Assembly: GCA_037444825.1 (NCBI GenBank)
Contig: JBBILR010000005.1
Coordinates: 1-64,000 of the forward strand
Reading direction: 5' to 3'
Length of the DNA: 64,000 bases
Origin: JBFLVU01 sp037444825
Lineage (GTDB): Bacteria > Acidobacteriota > UBA4820 > DSQY01
This document shows, piece after piece, positions 41,891 through 50,831 of this stretch; within the stretch, counting starts at the first letter, position 1; each line of letters starts with the position of its first letter. A model generated the notes under the pieces. The model worked only from the letters and a program-made list of their open reading frames with translations. It did no database searches and had not been told where the DNA came from. Both the position numbers and the translations under genes were made by a program.

Positions 41891-43264
41891 CTAGGCCAGC
41901 GGCTCCAGCCGGGCCGTGAAGTGCCTCAGGAAGGGGGGTTCCTGCACGATTCGGAAGCCCGTGAGCCGCTCCCGGCGCCGAAGGACCTCTCCCGCCACTT
42001 CGGCGGCGTACCGGAGGTGCGCGTCGGTGTAAACCCGGCGGGGCACCGCCAGCCGCACCAGCTCCAGGGCGGCGGGGACGAAGCGCCCCTCTTCGTCCCT
42101 GCGCCCGAACATGAGGGAGCCGATCTCCACCCCCCGCACCGCCCCCTCCCGGTAGAGCTCCACCGCCAGGCTCTGGGCGGGGAGGGCTTCGGGGGGGATG
42201 TGGGGCAGGGCCCGCCGGGCGTCGAGGTAGACGGCGTGGCCGCCCACCGGCTCCAACAGGGGGACCCCCTCGGCCGCCAGGGCCTCTCCGAAGCGCTGGA
42301 CCTGGCCGATCCGCCATTCCAGGTAGGCCTCGTCCTGGACCTCCTCCAGCCCTGTGGCCAGGGCCTCCAGATCCCTTCCCGCCAGGCCGCCGTAGGTGGG
42401 GAAGCCTTCGCGCAGGATCAGGTGGTTCTTGAGGCGGGCCGCCAGGGCGCCGTCCCTCAGGGCCAGAAAGCCGCCGATGTTTCCGAGGCCGTCCTTCTTG
42501 GCGCTCATGGTGGCTCCGTCGGCGCAGGCGAACATGGCCGAGGCGATCTCGGGGATGGTCATGGCCTGGCAGGCGGGTTCCCGCTTCCGGATAAAGTAGG
42601 CGTTCTCCGCGAAACGGCAGCAATCGAGGAAGAAGGGGACCCCGTGGCGGCGGCAGACCTCCGAGGCCCCCCGGATGTTCTCCAGGGAGACCGGCTGGCC
42701 GCCGCCGGTGTTGTTGGTGACGGTCATCATGCAGAGGGGGACGCGGTCCCGGCCGTACTCCGAGAGGGTCCGCTCCAGGGCGGAAAGGTCCATGTTGCCT
42801 TTGAAGGGGTGTCGGGACGTCATGTCCCGTCCTTCGGGGATGACCAGGTCCAGCGCCGTCCCCCCGAAGAACTCGATGTTGGCCCGCGTGGTGTCGAAGT
42901 GGTTGTTGCTGGGGATGACCTTGCCGGGGCCCGAGAGTTCGGAGAAGAGGATGTTCTCCGCCGCCCGCCCCTGGTGGGTCGGCAGGACGTGCTCCATACC
43001 GGTCAGACGGCGCACCACGTCGTAGAAACGGAACCAGGACCGGGCTTGGGCGTAGGACTCGTCCCCCCGCAGGAGGGAGGCCCACTGCCGGTCGCTCATG
43101 GCCCCGGTCCCCGAGTCGGTGAGCAGGTCCACGAAGACCGCCTCCGCCGGCACGAGGAAGAGGTTGTACCCCGCCCGCTTGAGGTGCTCTTCCCGCTCCG
43201 CCCGGTCGGGCAGGCGGATCGCTTCCACCATCTTAATCCGGTACGGCTCGGGCCTGGTCTTCAT
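41891..43264 (-). CDS. tnaA: beta-eliminating lyase, tryptophanase favoured over tyrosine phenol-lyase
   Basis: 457-residue PLP enzyme. N-terminal EPYRIKMVEAI, LLTDSGTGAMSD, PTHQGRAAENI, NNTGGGQPVSL and PLP Lys in SAKKDGLGNIGG near 257. C-terminal RLAVPRRVYTDAHL and LRHFTARLEPL are family-typical. Tyrosine phenol-lyases carry Arg in the segment after GVR (MERG); here it reads VEIGSLMFG, as in tryptophanase, so tryptophan to indole, pyruvate and ammonia is favoured. Its start overlaps the uvrA 3' end by 32 bases. No tnaB permease or TnaC-like leader is seen. Confidence 0.85.
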   Translation of the reverse strand: MKTRPEPYRIKMVEAIRLPDRAEREEHLKRAGYNLFLVPAEAVFVDLLTDSGTGAMSDRQWASLLRGDESYAQARSWFRFYDVVRRLTGMEHVLPTHQGRAAENILFSELSGPGKVIPSNNHFDTTRANIEFFGGTALDLVIPEGRDMTSRHPFKGNMDLSALERTLSEYGRDRVPLCMMTVTNNTGGGQPVSLENIRGASEVCRRHGVPFFLDCCRFAENAYFIRKREPACQAMTIPEIASAMFACADGATMSAKKDGLGNIGGFLALRDGALAARLKNHLILREGFPTYGGLAGRDLEALATGLEEVQDEAYLEWRIGQVQRFGEALAAEGVPLLEPVGGHAVYLDARRALPHIPPEALPAQSLAVELYREGAVRGVEIGSLMFGRRDEEGRFVPAALELVRLAVPRRVYTDAHLRYAAEVAGEVLRRRERLTGFRIVQEPPFLRHFTARLEPLA

Positions 43265-46079
43265 GGGTACCCCCTAGAATGGTCCGGAGGTAAGCCCCGG
43301 TGGGCGAATCCGCCACCCCGGCCACCTCCTCCGGCGTCCCCGCGGCGATGAGGAGGCCGCCCCCCTCGCCGCCCTCCGGTCCCAGTTCCAGAACGACGTC
43401 GGCGCACTTCACGACGTCCAGGTTGTGTTCGATGACCACCACCGAGTTCCCCTGGTCCACCAGCCGGTTGAGGACGGCGAGCAGGTGGCGGACGTCCTCG
43501 AAGTGGAGGCCCGTGGTGGGCTCGTCGAGGACGTAGAGGGTCTGGCCCGTGGCCCGGCGGCTCAATTCCCTCGCCAGCTTGATCCGCTGGGCCTCGCCCC
43601 CGGAGAGGGTGGTGGCCTGCTGGCCCAGGTGGAGGTAGTCGAGCCCCACGTCCGCCAGCAGTTCGAGCTTGCGCCGGACCAGCGGCACCCGCTCGAAGAA
43701 CTCCAGGGCCTCCCGCACCGTCATGTCCAGGACCTCGGCGATGGTCTTGCCCTTGAAGCGAACCTCCAGGGTCTCCCGGTTGTACCGCTTCCCCTTGCAG
43801 GTGTCGCAGGTGACGTACACGTCGGGGAGGAAGTGCATCTCGATCTTCAACACCCCGTCCCCCTGGCAGGCCTCGCACCGCCCCCCCTTCACGTTGAAGG
43901 AAAAGCGTCCGGGACGGTAGCCGCGGGCCCTCGCCTCCGGCACCTCGGCGAAGAGCTCCCGGATGGGCGTGAAGAGCCCCGTGTAGGTGGCGGGGTTGCT
44001 CCGGGGGGTGCGGCCGATGGGGGACTGGTCGATCTCGATGACCTTGTCCAGCCGCTCCCACCCCTCCAGGGCCCGGTGCTTTCCGGGGCGCTCCAGGCTG
44101 TGGTAGATCTTCGCCATGAGCCCCTTGTAGAGCACTTCGTGGACCAGGGTGGACTTTCCCGACCCCGAAACGCCGGCCACCACGGTGAGGACCCCCAGGG
44201 GGATGGGCACGTCGATGGAGCGGAGGTTGTTCTCCGCCGCCCCCCGGATCCACAGGGTCCCCTTCGGCTTTCGTCTCCTCCGGGGAATCTCGATGGAACG
44301 ACGCCCCGAAAGGTAGGCGCCGGTGAGGGAGCGGGGCTCGGCGCAGAGGTCCGCCACCGTCCCCTGGGCCACCACCTCCCCCCCCTGGATGCCCGCCCCG
44401 GGCCCCAGGTCCACCAGGTGGTCCGCCGTCCGGATGGTCTCCTCGTCGTGCTCCACCACCACCACGGTGTTGCCCAGGTCCCGCATGGCCTGGAGGGTGT
44501 CCAGCAGCCGCCGGTTGTCCCTCTGGTGCAGACCGATGGAAGGCTCGTCCAGGACGTAGAGGACGCCGGTGAGCTGGCTCCCCACCTGCGTGGCCAGGCG
44601 GATCCGCTGGCTCTCCCCCCCGGAGAGGGTGGTGGCGCTACGGGAGAGGGTGAGGTACCCGAGGCCCACGTTGTCCAGAAAGGACAGCCGGCTCCGGATC
44701 TCCCGCAGGGGGAGCCTGGCGATCTCCCGCTCCTTGGGGGAGAGGTCGAGGCGGTCCAGGGCCCTCAGGGCCTCCCGCACCGAGAGGTCCGTGAAGGCGG
44801 CGATGGAGTGGTCCCCCACCTTCACCGCCAGCGCCTCCGGCTTGAGGCGCCGGCCGTGGCAGGCGGGGCAGGGGGCCGTGGACATGAAGGCCTCGATCTC
44901 CTGCCGGGACGATTCGGACTTGGTTTCCCGGTACCGCCTTAGGAGGTTGGGGATCACCCCCTCGAAGGCGTGCTCGAACTGGTACCGGCTGCGGTCCCGC
45001 CTCACGTCGTAGGCGATGCGCTTTCCGTTGGTCCCGTAGAGGATGGCCCGCCGCGCCTCCTCCGGCAGCCGGGCGAAGGGCTCGTCCATGGAGAAACCCA
45101 TCTCCTTGGCGAGGCCCTGCAGCATCTCCCGGTACCAGAAGCCGCCCTCCACCGGCCAGGGGGCGAGGGCCCCCCGGTTGAGGCTCAGGGAGGGGTTGGG
45201 GACGATCTTGGCGGGGTCGAGCTCCATCTTGACGCCGAGGCCCGCGCACTCGGGACAGGCGCCGTGGGGGCTGTTGAAGGAGAAGAGGCGGGGTTCCATC
45301 TCCGGCAGGGCCGTTCCGCAGTCCGGGCAGGAGAGGCGCTCGGAAAAGAGGTGGTCGCTGCCGTCGGAGAGGCGGTGGACGACGAGGAGCCCCTCCCCCT
45401 TGGACAACGCCAGCTCCACCGACTCGGTGATCCGCTCCTTGGCCCCCTCCCGGACGGCGATCCGGTCCACCACCACCTCCAGGGTGTGGGCCCGGTACCG
45501 CTCCAGCGGGAGCCCCGCCTGGAGTTCCACGATCTTGCCGTCCACCCGGGCCCGGACGAAGCCCTCCCGCAACAGCTCCTGGAGGAGCTTCCGGTACTCC
45601 CCCTTCCGGCCCCGCACCACCGGCGCCAGGATCAAGACCTTTTCCCCTTCGGGATAGGCCAGGATCTGGTCCACCATCTGCTGCACGGTCTGGCTGGCGA
45701 TGGGGCGGCCGCAGGAGGGGCAAAAAGGCCTCCCCACCCGGGCGAAGAGGACCCGGAGGTAGTCGTAGATCTCCGTGACGGTGCCCACGGTGGACCGGGG
45801 GTTGTGGGAGGAGGACTTCTGCTCGATGGAGATGGCGGGGGAGAGCCCTTCGATGGCGTCCACGTCCGGCTTCTGCATGAGGTCCAGGAACTGGCGGGCG
45901 TAGGCCGAAAGGGATTCCACGTACCGCCGCTGGCCCTCGGCGTAGAGGGTGTCGAAGGCCAGGGAAGACTTCCCCGAGCCCGAGAGGCCGGTGATGACCA
46001 CCAGGCGGTTCTTGGGCAGGGAGAGGTTCAGGTTCTTGAGGTTGTGCTCCCTGGCCCCCCGGATGCGGATCTCGTCCAT
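43233..46079 (-). CDS. uvrA: excinuclease ABC subunit A
   Basis: 948 residues, damage-recognition ATPase of nucleotide excision repair. Two ABC modules with Walker A GLSGSGKSS near 31 and GVSGSGKST near 640, two LSGGE-type signatures, and zinc-finger Cys pairs (CPDCG ... CPECAG near 260; CEACQG ... CDTCKG near 740). ATG 46079 begins the conserved MDEIRIRGAREHNLKNL; the frame is open further upstream but lacks similarity. A slightly long C-terminal tail overlaps the lyase start. Confidence 0.97.
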   Translation of the reverse strand: MDEIRIRGAREHNLKNLNLSLPKNRLVVITGLSGSGKSSLAFDTLYAEGQRRYVESLSAYARQFLDLMQKPDVDAIEGLSPAISIEQKSSSHNPRSTVGTVTEIYDYLRVLFARVGRPFCPSCGRPIASQTVQQMVDQILAYPEGEKVLILAPVVRGRKGEYRKLLQELLREGFVRARVDGKIVELQAGLPLERYRAHTLEVVVDRIAVREGAKERITESVELALSKGEGLLVVHRLSDGSDHLFSERLSCPDCGTALPEMEPRLFSFNSPHGACPECAGLGVKMELDPAKIVPNPSLSLNRGALAPWPVEGGFWYREMLQGLAKEMGFSMDEPFARLPEEARRAILYGTNGKRIAYDVRRDRSRYQFEHAFEGVIPNLLRRYRETKSESSRQEIEAFMSTAPCPACHGRRLKPEALAVKVGDHSIAAFTDLSVREALRALDRLDLSPKEREIARLPLREIRSRLSFLDNVGLGYLTLSRSATTLSGGESQRIRLATQVGSQLTGVLYVLDEPSIGLHQRDNRRLLDTLQAMRDLGNTVVVVEHDEETIRTADHLVDLGPGAGIQGGEVVAQGTVADLCAEPRSLTGAYLSGRRSIEIPRRRRKPKGTLWIRGAAENNLRSIDVPIPLGVLTVVAGVSGSGKSTLVHEVLYKGLMAKIYHSLERPGKHRALEGWERLDKVIEIDQSPIGRTPRSNPATYTGLFTPIRELFAEVPEARARGYRPGRFSFNVKGGRCEACQGDGVLKIEMHFLPDVYVTCDTCKGKRYNRETLEVRFKGKTIAEVLDMTVREALEFFERVPLVRRKLELLADVGLDYLHLGQQATTLSGGEAQRIKLARELSRRATGQTLYVLDEPTTGLHFEDVRHLLAVLNRLVDQGNSVVVIEHNLDVVKCADVVLELGPEGGEGGGLLIAAGTPEEVAGVADSPTGAYLRTILGGTHEDQARAVPD

Positions 46080-46135
46080 CGCGGCGCGCTCCGAACTTCC
46101 TTTTTTATCACGATTTGAGCCTGTCGGCCAGGAAC

Positions 46136-46167
46136 CGAGGGGAGCCGAAGCATCCCGGCTCCCCTCG
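46136..46167 (-). terminator. 11-bp perfect hairpin after the DUF4097 gene
   Basis: CGAGGGGAGCC and GGCTCCCCTCG around a 10-base loop. It lies downstream of the DUF4097 gene and upstream of uvrA on the same strand. No T-tract follows, so it may be a processing or pausing element rather than a standard terminator. Confidence 0.45.
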
Positions 46168-46225
46168 CACACCCCGGGGGGCGGCGGGTCTCCCGAGGCC
46201 TTTCTCCGCGGGCGGGGAGGGTCCC

Positions 46226-47059
46226 CTACCCTTCGGCCGGAAGGGCCTTCAGGTCCACGGCGCCGTTGACGGTCTCCACCACCAGCGTCCGGCCCCCCCC
46301 GTTGAGGTCTCCCCGGAGGGCGTGCTTGGCAGGCTGAAGGCCCGGCAGCTCGCACCGCATGCCGCCGTTGACGTTCTCCGCCTCCACCCGGAGGCGCGCC
46401 CGGGGGTCGAGGGAGAGGGTCACGCCCCCGTTCACCGTCTCCACCCGCCCGCCCTGGGGCTCTGTGGAGCGAATGCGGCCTTCCACCGATCCGTTGGTGG
46501 TGGTCACCTCCAGGACGTCTTCGGCGTCGAAGGTGATGGACCCGTTCACCGCCTCGGCGTGGAGGAGGGCGGCGCCGTGGACCTCCACGCCGCCGTTGGT
46601 GGTCTGGCAACGGACGGCCGCGGCGGGGACCCGGACCTCCACGGCCCCGTTGACGGTCTCCACCTCCACCCGGGTCCCGCGGGGGACCTCCACGCGGTAG
46701 GAGACGGTCAGGGAAACGCCCCGGGAAAGGAGGCCGAAGCCGCGCGTGCGGGGAAGCACCGTGAAGACCCGCACCTCTCCGGGGGAGGCCTCCGACTCCA
46801 CCTTCACCTCCGCGAGAAGGCGGCGGGCCGTCTCGGCGTCCACGGCCCTCGCCTCCTTTTCGGCCACCACGTGGATGGGCCCCGCGGCCCCCTCGGCGAC
46901 GCGGACGGCCCCGTTGACGTTCTCCAGCTTGAAGGTCCCGCCGGCTTCCAGGGGGAAGGTCTTCTCCACGCGCTCCGTCGCGGCGGAGCCGAGGATGGAC
47001 TGGGCGCAGCCCGCGAAGGCGAAGAGAAGGGCGGCGGCGAGGACGGTTCGTCGGTCCAT
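46226..47059 (-). CDS. DUF4097-type beta-helix (putative adhesin) lipoprotein
   Basis: 277 residues. N-terminal signal ending FAFAGC suggests lipidation at Cys18. The rest is a solenoid of about nine rungs each carrying an Asn-Gly turn (VNGAV, TTNGG, AVNGS, TTNGS, VNGGV, VNGGM, VNGAV). Matches the DUF4097/putative auto-transporter adhesin family from memory. Role unknown; surface or periplasmic scaffold likely. Excellent GAAGGAGG site. Divergent from the HAD gene. Confidence 0.85.
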   Translation of the reverse strand: MDRRTVLAAALLFAFAGCAQSILGSAATERVEKTFPLEAGGTFKLENVNGAVRVAEGAAGPIHVVAEKEARAVDAETARRLLAEVKVESEASPGEVRVFTVLPRTRGFGLLSRGVSLTVSYRVEVPRGTRVEVETVNGAVEVRVPAAAVRCQTTNGGVEVHGAALLHAEAVNGSITFDAEDVLEVTTTNGSVEGRIRSTEPQGGRVETVNGGVTLSLDPRARLRVEAENVNGGMRCELPGLQPAKHALRGDLNGGGRTLVVETVNGAVDLKALPAEG

Positions 47060-47160
47060 GGGAGACCTCCTTCGTTTCCCTCCTCCTTCAACGAGGGGTT
47101 CCGGCGGAGAGTTTCACCCTCCGGCGGCTCCGGCGGGTACAATGGCCGCGGAGGGTCTCC

Positions 47161-47649
47161 ATGGACGAAAGACCCGGTCTTCGCATCTGTGTTCCCGGAG
47201 GAGGAGTTCTGGAGCTCCGCCACCTGCTGCTGGACCTCAACGGAACCCTGGCCCTCGACGGCCGGCCCCTGCCGGGGGTGGTCCCGGCCCTTCGGGAGGT
47301 TTCCCGGCTCCTTTCGGTCCGGATCCTCACCGCCGACACCTTCGGCACCGCCGCCCAGGTGGCCGCCGCCGCCGGAGTACCGGTGGAGCCTCTGCCCACC
47401 GGACAGCCGGGGGGGCCGGCCAAGGAAGCCGTGGCGAAAGCCCTGGGGGCCTCTGGGGTGGCCGCCATGGGAAACGGGGTGAACGACGCCCCCATGTTGG
47501 CCGCCGCCGCCCTCGGCATCGCCGTTCTGGGGCCGGAGGGCCTCGCCCGGCCGGCCTGGGAGGCGGCCCGGATCGTGGTGCCAGACCCCCTTTCGGGCCT
47601 CGAACTTTTCCTGTACCCTGACCGGCTCGTGGCGACGCTTCGGGCCTGA
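47161..47649 (+). CDS. soluble HAD-family phosphatase (P-type-ATPase-like, COG4087 type)
   Basis: 162 residues containing only a HAD core: LLLDLNGTLALDG near 22-34 (first motif, with Asn in place of the second Asp), ILTADTFGT near 55, a Lys region, and MGNGVNDAPMLAAAALGIAV near 103, which is the P-type-ATPase hinge motif. Compact soluble relatives of P-type ATPase P-domains are known; their substrate is not. GGAGGG precedes ATG; TACAAT at 47138 may be the -10. Confidence 0.85.
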   Translation: MDERPGLRICVPGGGVLELRHLLLDLNGTLALDGRPLPGVVPALREVSRLLSVRILTADTFGTAAQVAAAAGVPVEPLPTGQPGGPAKEAVAKALGASGVAAMGNGVNDAPMLAAAALGIAVLGPEGLARPAWEAARIVVPDPLSGLELFLYPDRLVATLRA

Positions 47650-47679
47650 GCCCGCGCCGCCGCCGCAAAAGGAGTCCCC

Positions 47680-48165
47680 ATGCGCGCCCGCATCCTCTTG
47701 GCCGCCGCCGCCCTCGCCTTCGCCTCCTGCTCCTCGGAGAAGACCGCCGACCTCCCGCCGCCCCCTTTGAACCGAAGCGCCGCGCGTTCTGCGCCGCAAG
47801 GCGCAGGCGCGGAGGCGCTTCAAGCGGTGCGGTCGTACCTGAAGAACGCCAAGCAGATGGACGTGGAGAAGATGACCCTGGAGGTCCGGGAGGCGGACCT
47901 TTCGGGAGAGCGGGGCGTCTGCACCGTGGCGGTGGGGCTGAAGGAGATGCCCGGCGCCGCCCCCATGGCCTTCACCTACGAACTGGTCCGGAAGGACGGG
48001 GTCTGGACGGTGGCCTCCTCCCGGCCCGCCGCCGGCGAGGCCCACGGTTCGCCCCCCTCCGGCGCCGCCTCCCCCCACGGGGCGTCCTCCACGGACCTTC
48101 CTCCGGGCCATCCCCCCGTGGGAGGGGACGCCCCGCCCCCCGCGCCCGGGGCTCCGGCCCGGTAG
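47680..48165 (+). CDS. small lipoprotein of unknown function
   Basis: 161 residues. Signal peptide ends Ala-Phe-Ala-Ser-Cys, so probably lipidated at Cys17. A helical then beta middle (YLKNAKQMDVEKMTLEVREADLSGERGVCTVAVGL, FTYELVRKDGVWTV) resembles small DUF4878/NTF2-like domains in pattern only. The tail is Pro/Gly/Ser-rich and probably disordered. AAAAGGAG precedes ATG. Confidence 0.75.
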   Translation: MRARILLAAAALAFASCSSEKTADLPPPPLNRSAARSAPQGAGAEALQAVRSYLKNAKQMDVEKMTLEVREADLSGERGVCTVAVGLKEMPGAAPMAFTYELVRKDGVWTVASSRPAAGEAHGSPPSGAASPHGASSTDLPPGHPPVGGDAPPPAPGAPAR

Positions 48166-48166
48166 G

Positions 48167-49516
48167 TCAAAAGAGAAGGTCCGCCGCCTCCGCCACGCTC
48201 CGGACCCCCCGCCACGCGCCGCCCGCGGGGTGGTCCCCCAGCCGCTCCAGGTCGGAGGCCGGGAGGATCCCCCGGGTAAACCCCAGGGCCTGGGCCTCCC
48301 GGACCCGTTCCCCCACGGACCCCACCCCGCGAACCTCCCCGGCGAGGCCCACCTCGCCGAAGGCGGCCAGGTCCGGCGGAAGGGGCTTCCCGTAGTAGGT
48401 GGACGCCACCGCCAGGCAGAGGGGGAGGTCCAGGGCCGGCTCCTCCAGCTCCACGCCGCCCACCACGTTGACGAAGAGGTCCTTGTCGCCCAGCGTGACG
48501 CGGAGGGCCCGCTCCAGCACGGCGGAGAGGAGCTGGACCCGGTTCCGGTCCAGGCCCGCGCTCATGCGCTTGGCCAGGCCGAAGGCCGAAGGCGAGGTGA
48601 GGGCCTGGATCTCCACCAGCAGGGGCCGCGTGCCCTGCACCGCCACGCCGATGACCGTGCCGGGGACCCCCTTGGGACGGTCCTGAAGCAGGGCCGCCGA
48701 GGGGTTCTCCACCGGGAGGAGACCTTCCCCGGTCATCTCCAGCAGCGCCAGCTCCGAGGTGGCGCCGAAGCGGTTCTTCTGGGCCCTCAGGGCCTTGAGG
48801 TGCCGGTAGCGCTCCCCCTCCAGGTAGAGGACCGTGTCCACCATGTGCTCCAGGGCCTTGGGGCCGGCGAGGAGGCCCTCCTTGGTGATGTGGCCCACGA
48901 GGACGGCCGCCATGGCGCGGCCCTTGGCGGCCTCGATCCACCGGGCGGCGCACTCCCGCACCTGGGAGAGGGAGCCGGGGGCCGAGGCCAGGGCGCCGGA
49001 GGCGGACGTCTGGATGGAATCCACCGCCAGCACCTTCGGGGAGAGGCGGTCCACCTCCTCCAGGACCGCCTCCACCGACGTCTCCGCCAGGAGCCGGAGC
49101 CCGGGGGCCTCCACGCCGAGACGGCGCGCCCGCGCGGCCACCTGTTCCAGCGACTCCTCGCCGGTGGCGTAGAGGACCGTCCCGGAGCGGGCGACGTGGC
49201 CCAGGACCTGAAGGACCAGCGTGGTCTTCCCCACCCCCGGGTCACCCCCCAGGAGGACCACCCCGCCGGCCACCAGTCCTCCCCCCAGGACCCGGTCCAC
49301 CTCGGGGTTCCCCGTCCCCATCCGGGCCTCCGAGGCGGGGCTCACCTCCCCCAGGGACACGGAGCGGGCCGTGGGGGCGGCCTTCCCGGGGCCCCGGGCC
49401 GGCGCTGCCCGCTCCTCCACGAGGCTGTTCCAGGCGCCGCACTCGGGGCACCGCCCCATCCACTTGGGGCTCTGGGCGCCGCAGGACTGGCAGACGAAGA
49501 CGGTGGCCGGCCTCAT
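48167..49516 (-). CDS. radA: DNA repair protein RadA
   Basis: 449 residues. N-terminal zinc finger CQSCG ... CPECGAWNSL, RecA-like ATPase with Walker A GDPGVGKTTL near 92, the RadA signature KNRFG near 248, and a C-terminal Lon-protease-like domain without the catalytic pair. Promotes branch migration in recombination. Converges with the lipoprotein gene, one base apart. Confidence 0.97.
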   Translation of the reverse strand: MRPATVFVCQSCGAQSPKWMGRCPECGAWNSLVEERAAPARGPGKAAPTARSVSLGEVSPASEARMGTGNPEVDRVLGGGLVAGGVVLLGGDPGVGKTTLVLQVLGHVARSGTVLYATGEESLEQVAARARRLGVEAPGLRLLAETSVEAVLEEVDRLSPKVLAVDSIQTSASGALASAPGSLSQVRECAARWIEAAKGRAMAAVLVGHITKEGLLAGPKALEHMVDTVLYLEGERYRHLKALRAQKNRFGATSELALLEMTGEGLLPVENPSAALLQDRPKGVPGTVIGVAVQGTRPLLVEIQALTSPSAFGLAKRMSAGLDRNRVQLLSAVLERALRVTLGDKDLFVNVVGGVELEEPALDLPLCLAVASTYYGKPLPPDLAAFGEVGLAGEVRGVGSVGERVREAQALGFTRGILPASDLERLGDHPAGGAWRGVRSVAEAADLLF

Positions 49517-49550
49517 GTCCGCCCCCTCCTCCAGGGAAGATGGGACGGCC

Positions 49551-50831
49551 TCACGGCGCGCCGTAGAAGGCGCCGGCGATGAAGACCCCCGCCACCGCCC
49601 CTTTCAGGCGCATGCCGAAGAAGGGGCTGTTGCGGCTGAGGCTGAGGACGTCCTTCTCCTCGAAGACGAACTCCTTCCGGAGGTTCAGAAGGGTCAGGTC
49701 GGCGTCGTACCCGGGGGCCACGCGGCCCTTTCCTTCAAGTTTGAGGATCCGGGCCGGGGCCGTGGAGAAGGCGTCCACCACCCGCTTGAGGGAGACGCGG
49801 TCGGTGCGGACGAGCCGGTCCAGGGCCAGCGGCACGGCGGTCTGGAGGCCGATGATCCCGTTGGGGGCCCGGTCGAACTCCTGGAGCTTCTCCTCGTAGG
49901 TGTGGGGGGCGTGGTCGGTGGCGATGGCGTCCAGCGTCCCGTCGGCCAGGCCTTCGATGACGGCGTCTACGTCCTTCTCGGTCCGAAGGGGGGGGTTCAT
50001 CTTGTACCGGGTGTCGAAGGAGGCCACCGCCTCGTGGGTGAGGGTGAAGTGGTGGGGGGTGGCCTCCGCCGTGACGGGGATCCGCTTCCTCTTGGCCGCC
50101 CGGATGGCCTCCACGGCGAGGCGGGTGCTCACGTGGGCGATGTGGACGGGGCGCCCCGTCAGGGCCGCCAGGGCGATATCCCGGGCCACCGGGATGGACT
50201 CGGCCTCGGCGGGGATCCCCTGGAGCCCCAGGCGGGTGGAGACCTCCCCCTCGTGCATGACGCCCCCTTCGGCCAGGTCGGGGTCTTCGCAGTGGTCGAT
50301 GACCAGAAGGCCGAGGGAGCCGCCGTACTCCAGGGCCCTCCTCAAGATGGAAGCCCGGCGGACGGGCTGGCCGTCGTCGGAGATGGCCCGGACCCCCGCC
50401 TCCTTCAATTCGTAGAGGGGGGCGAGCTCCTCCCCCTTGGACCCTTTGGTCACGGCGCCGATGGGGTAGACCGCCACGGGGCTCGCCGCGCGGGCCCGCT
50501 CCAGGATGAAGCGGGTGACGGAGGCGGAGTCGTTCACGGGGTCGGTGTTGGGCATGCAGCAGACGCCGGTGAAGCCCCCGGCCAGCGCCGCCCGCAGTCC
50601 CGTGGCGATGGTCTCCTTCCGCTCGAAGCCGGGCTCCCGAAGGTGGACGTGGAGGTCGATGAAGCCAGGCGCCACCACGAGACCCGAGGCGTCGAAAACC
50701 TCCACCCCCTTGAGGGAGATCTTCTTCTCCACCCCAACGATGCGGCCCTCTTCCAAGAGGAGATCCAGGGTCTCGTCCACCCCTCCCGCGGGGTCGATGA
50801 CCCGGCCGTTCTTAAGAATGAGACGCTTCAT
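49551..50831 (-). CDS. pyrC: dihydroorotase
   Basis: 426-residue type I amidohydrolase. Zinc motif DLHVHLREPGFERKETI near 58, CCMPNTDPVNDS near 95, IAHVSTR near 233, and ATDHAPH near 304. Third step of UMP synthesis. Overlaps pyrB by 20 bases. Confidence 0.97.
   Translation of the reverse strand: MKRLILKNGRVIDPAGGVDETLDLLLEEGRIVGVEKKISLKGVEVFDASGLVVAPGFIDLHVHLREPGFERKETIATGLRAALAGGFTGVCCMPNTDPVNDSASVTRFILERARAASPVAVYPIGAVTKGSKGEELAPLYELKEAGVRAISDDGQPVRRASILRRALEYGGSLGLLVIDHCEDPDLAEGGVMHEGEVSTRLGLQGIPAEAESIPVARDIALAALTGRPVHIAHVSTRLAVEAIRAAKRKRIPVTAEATPHHFTLTHEAVASFDTRYKMNPPLRTEKDVDAVIEGLADGTLDAIATDHAPHTYEEKLQEFDRAPNGIIGLQTAVPLALDRLVRTDRVSLKRVVDAFSTAPARILKLEGKGRVAPGYDADLTLLNLRKEFVFEEKDVLSLSRNSPFFGMRLKGAVAGVFIAGAFYGAP

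Noticed and set aside
41891..43264. Tyrosine phenol-lyase
   Set aside because: The Arg expected after the GVR segment in that enzyme is replaced by Ile-Gly as in tryptophanase; assignment is from remembered sequences, so it is kept as an alternative.
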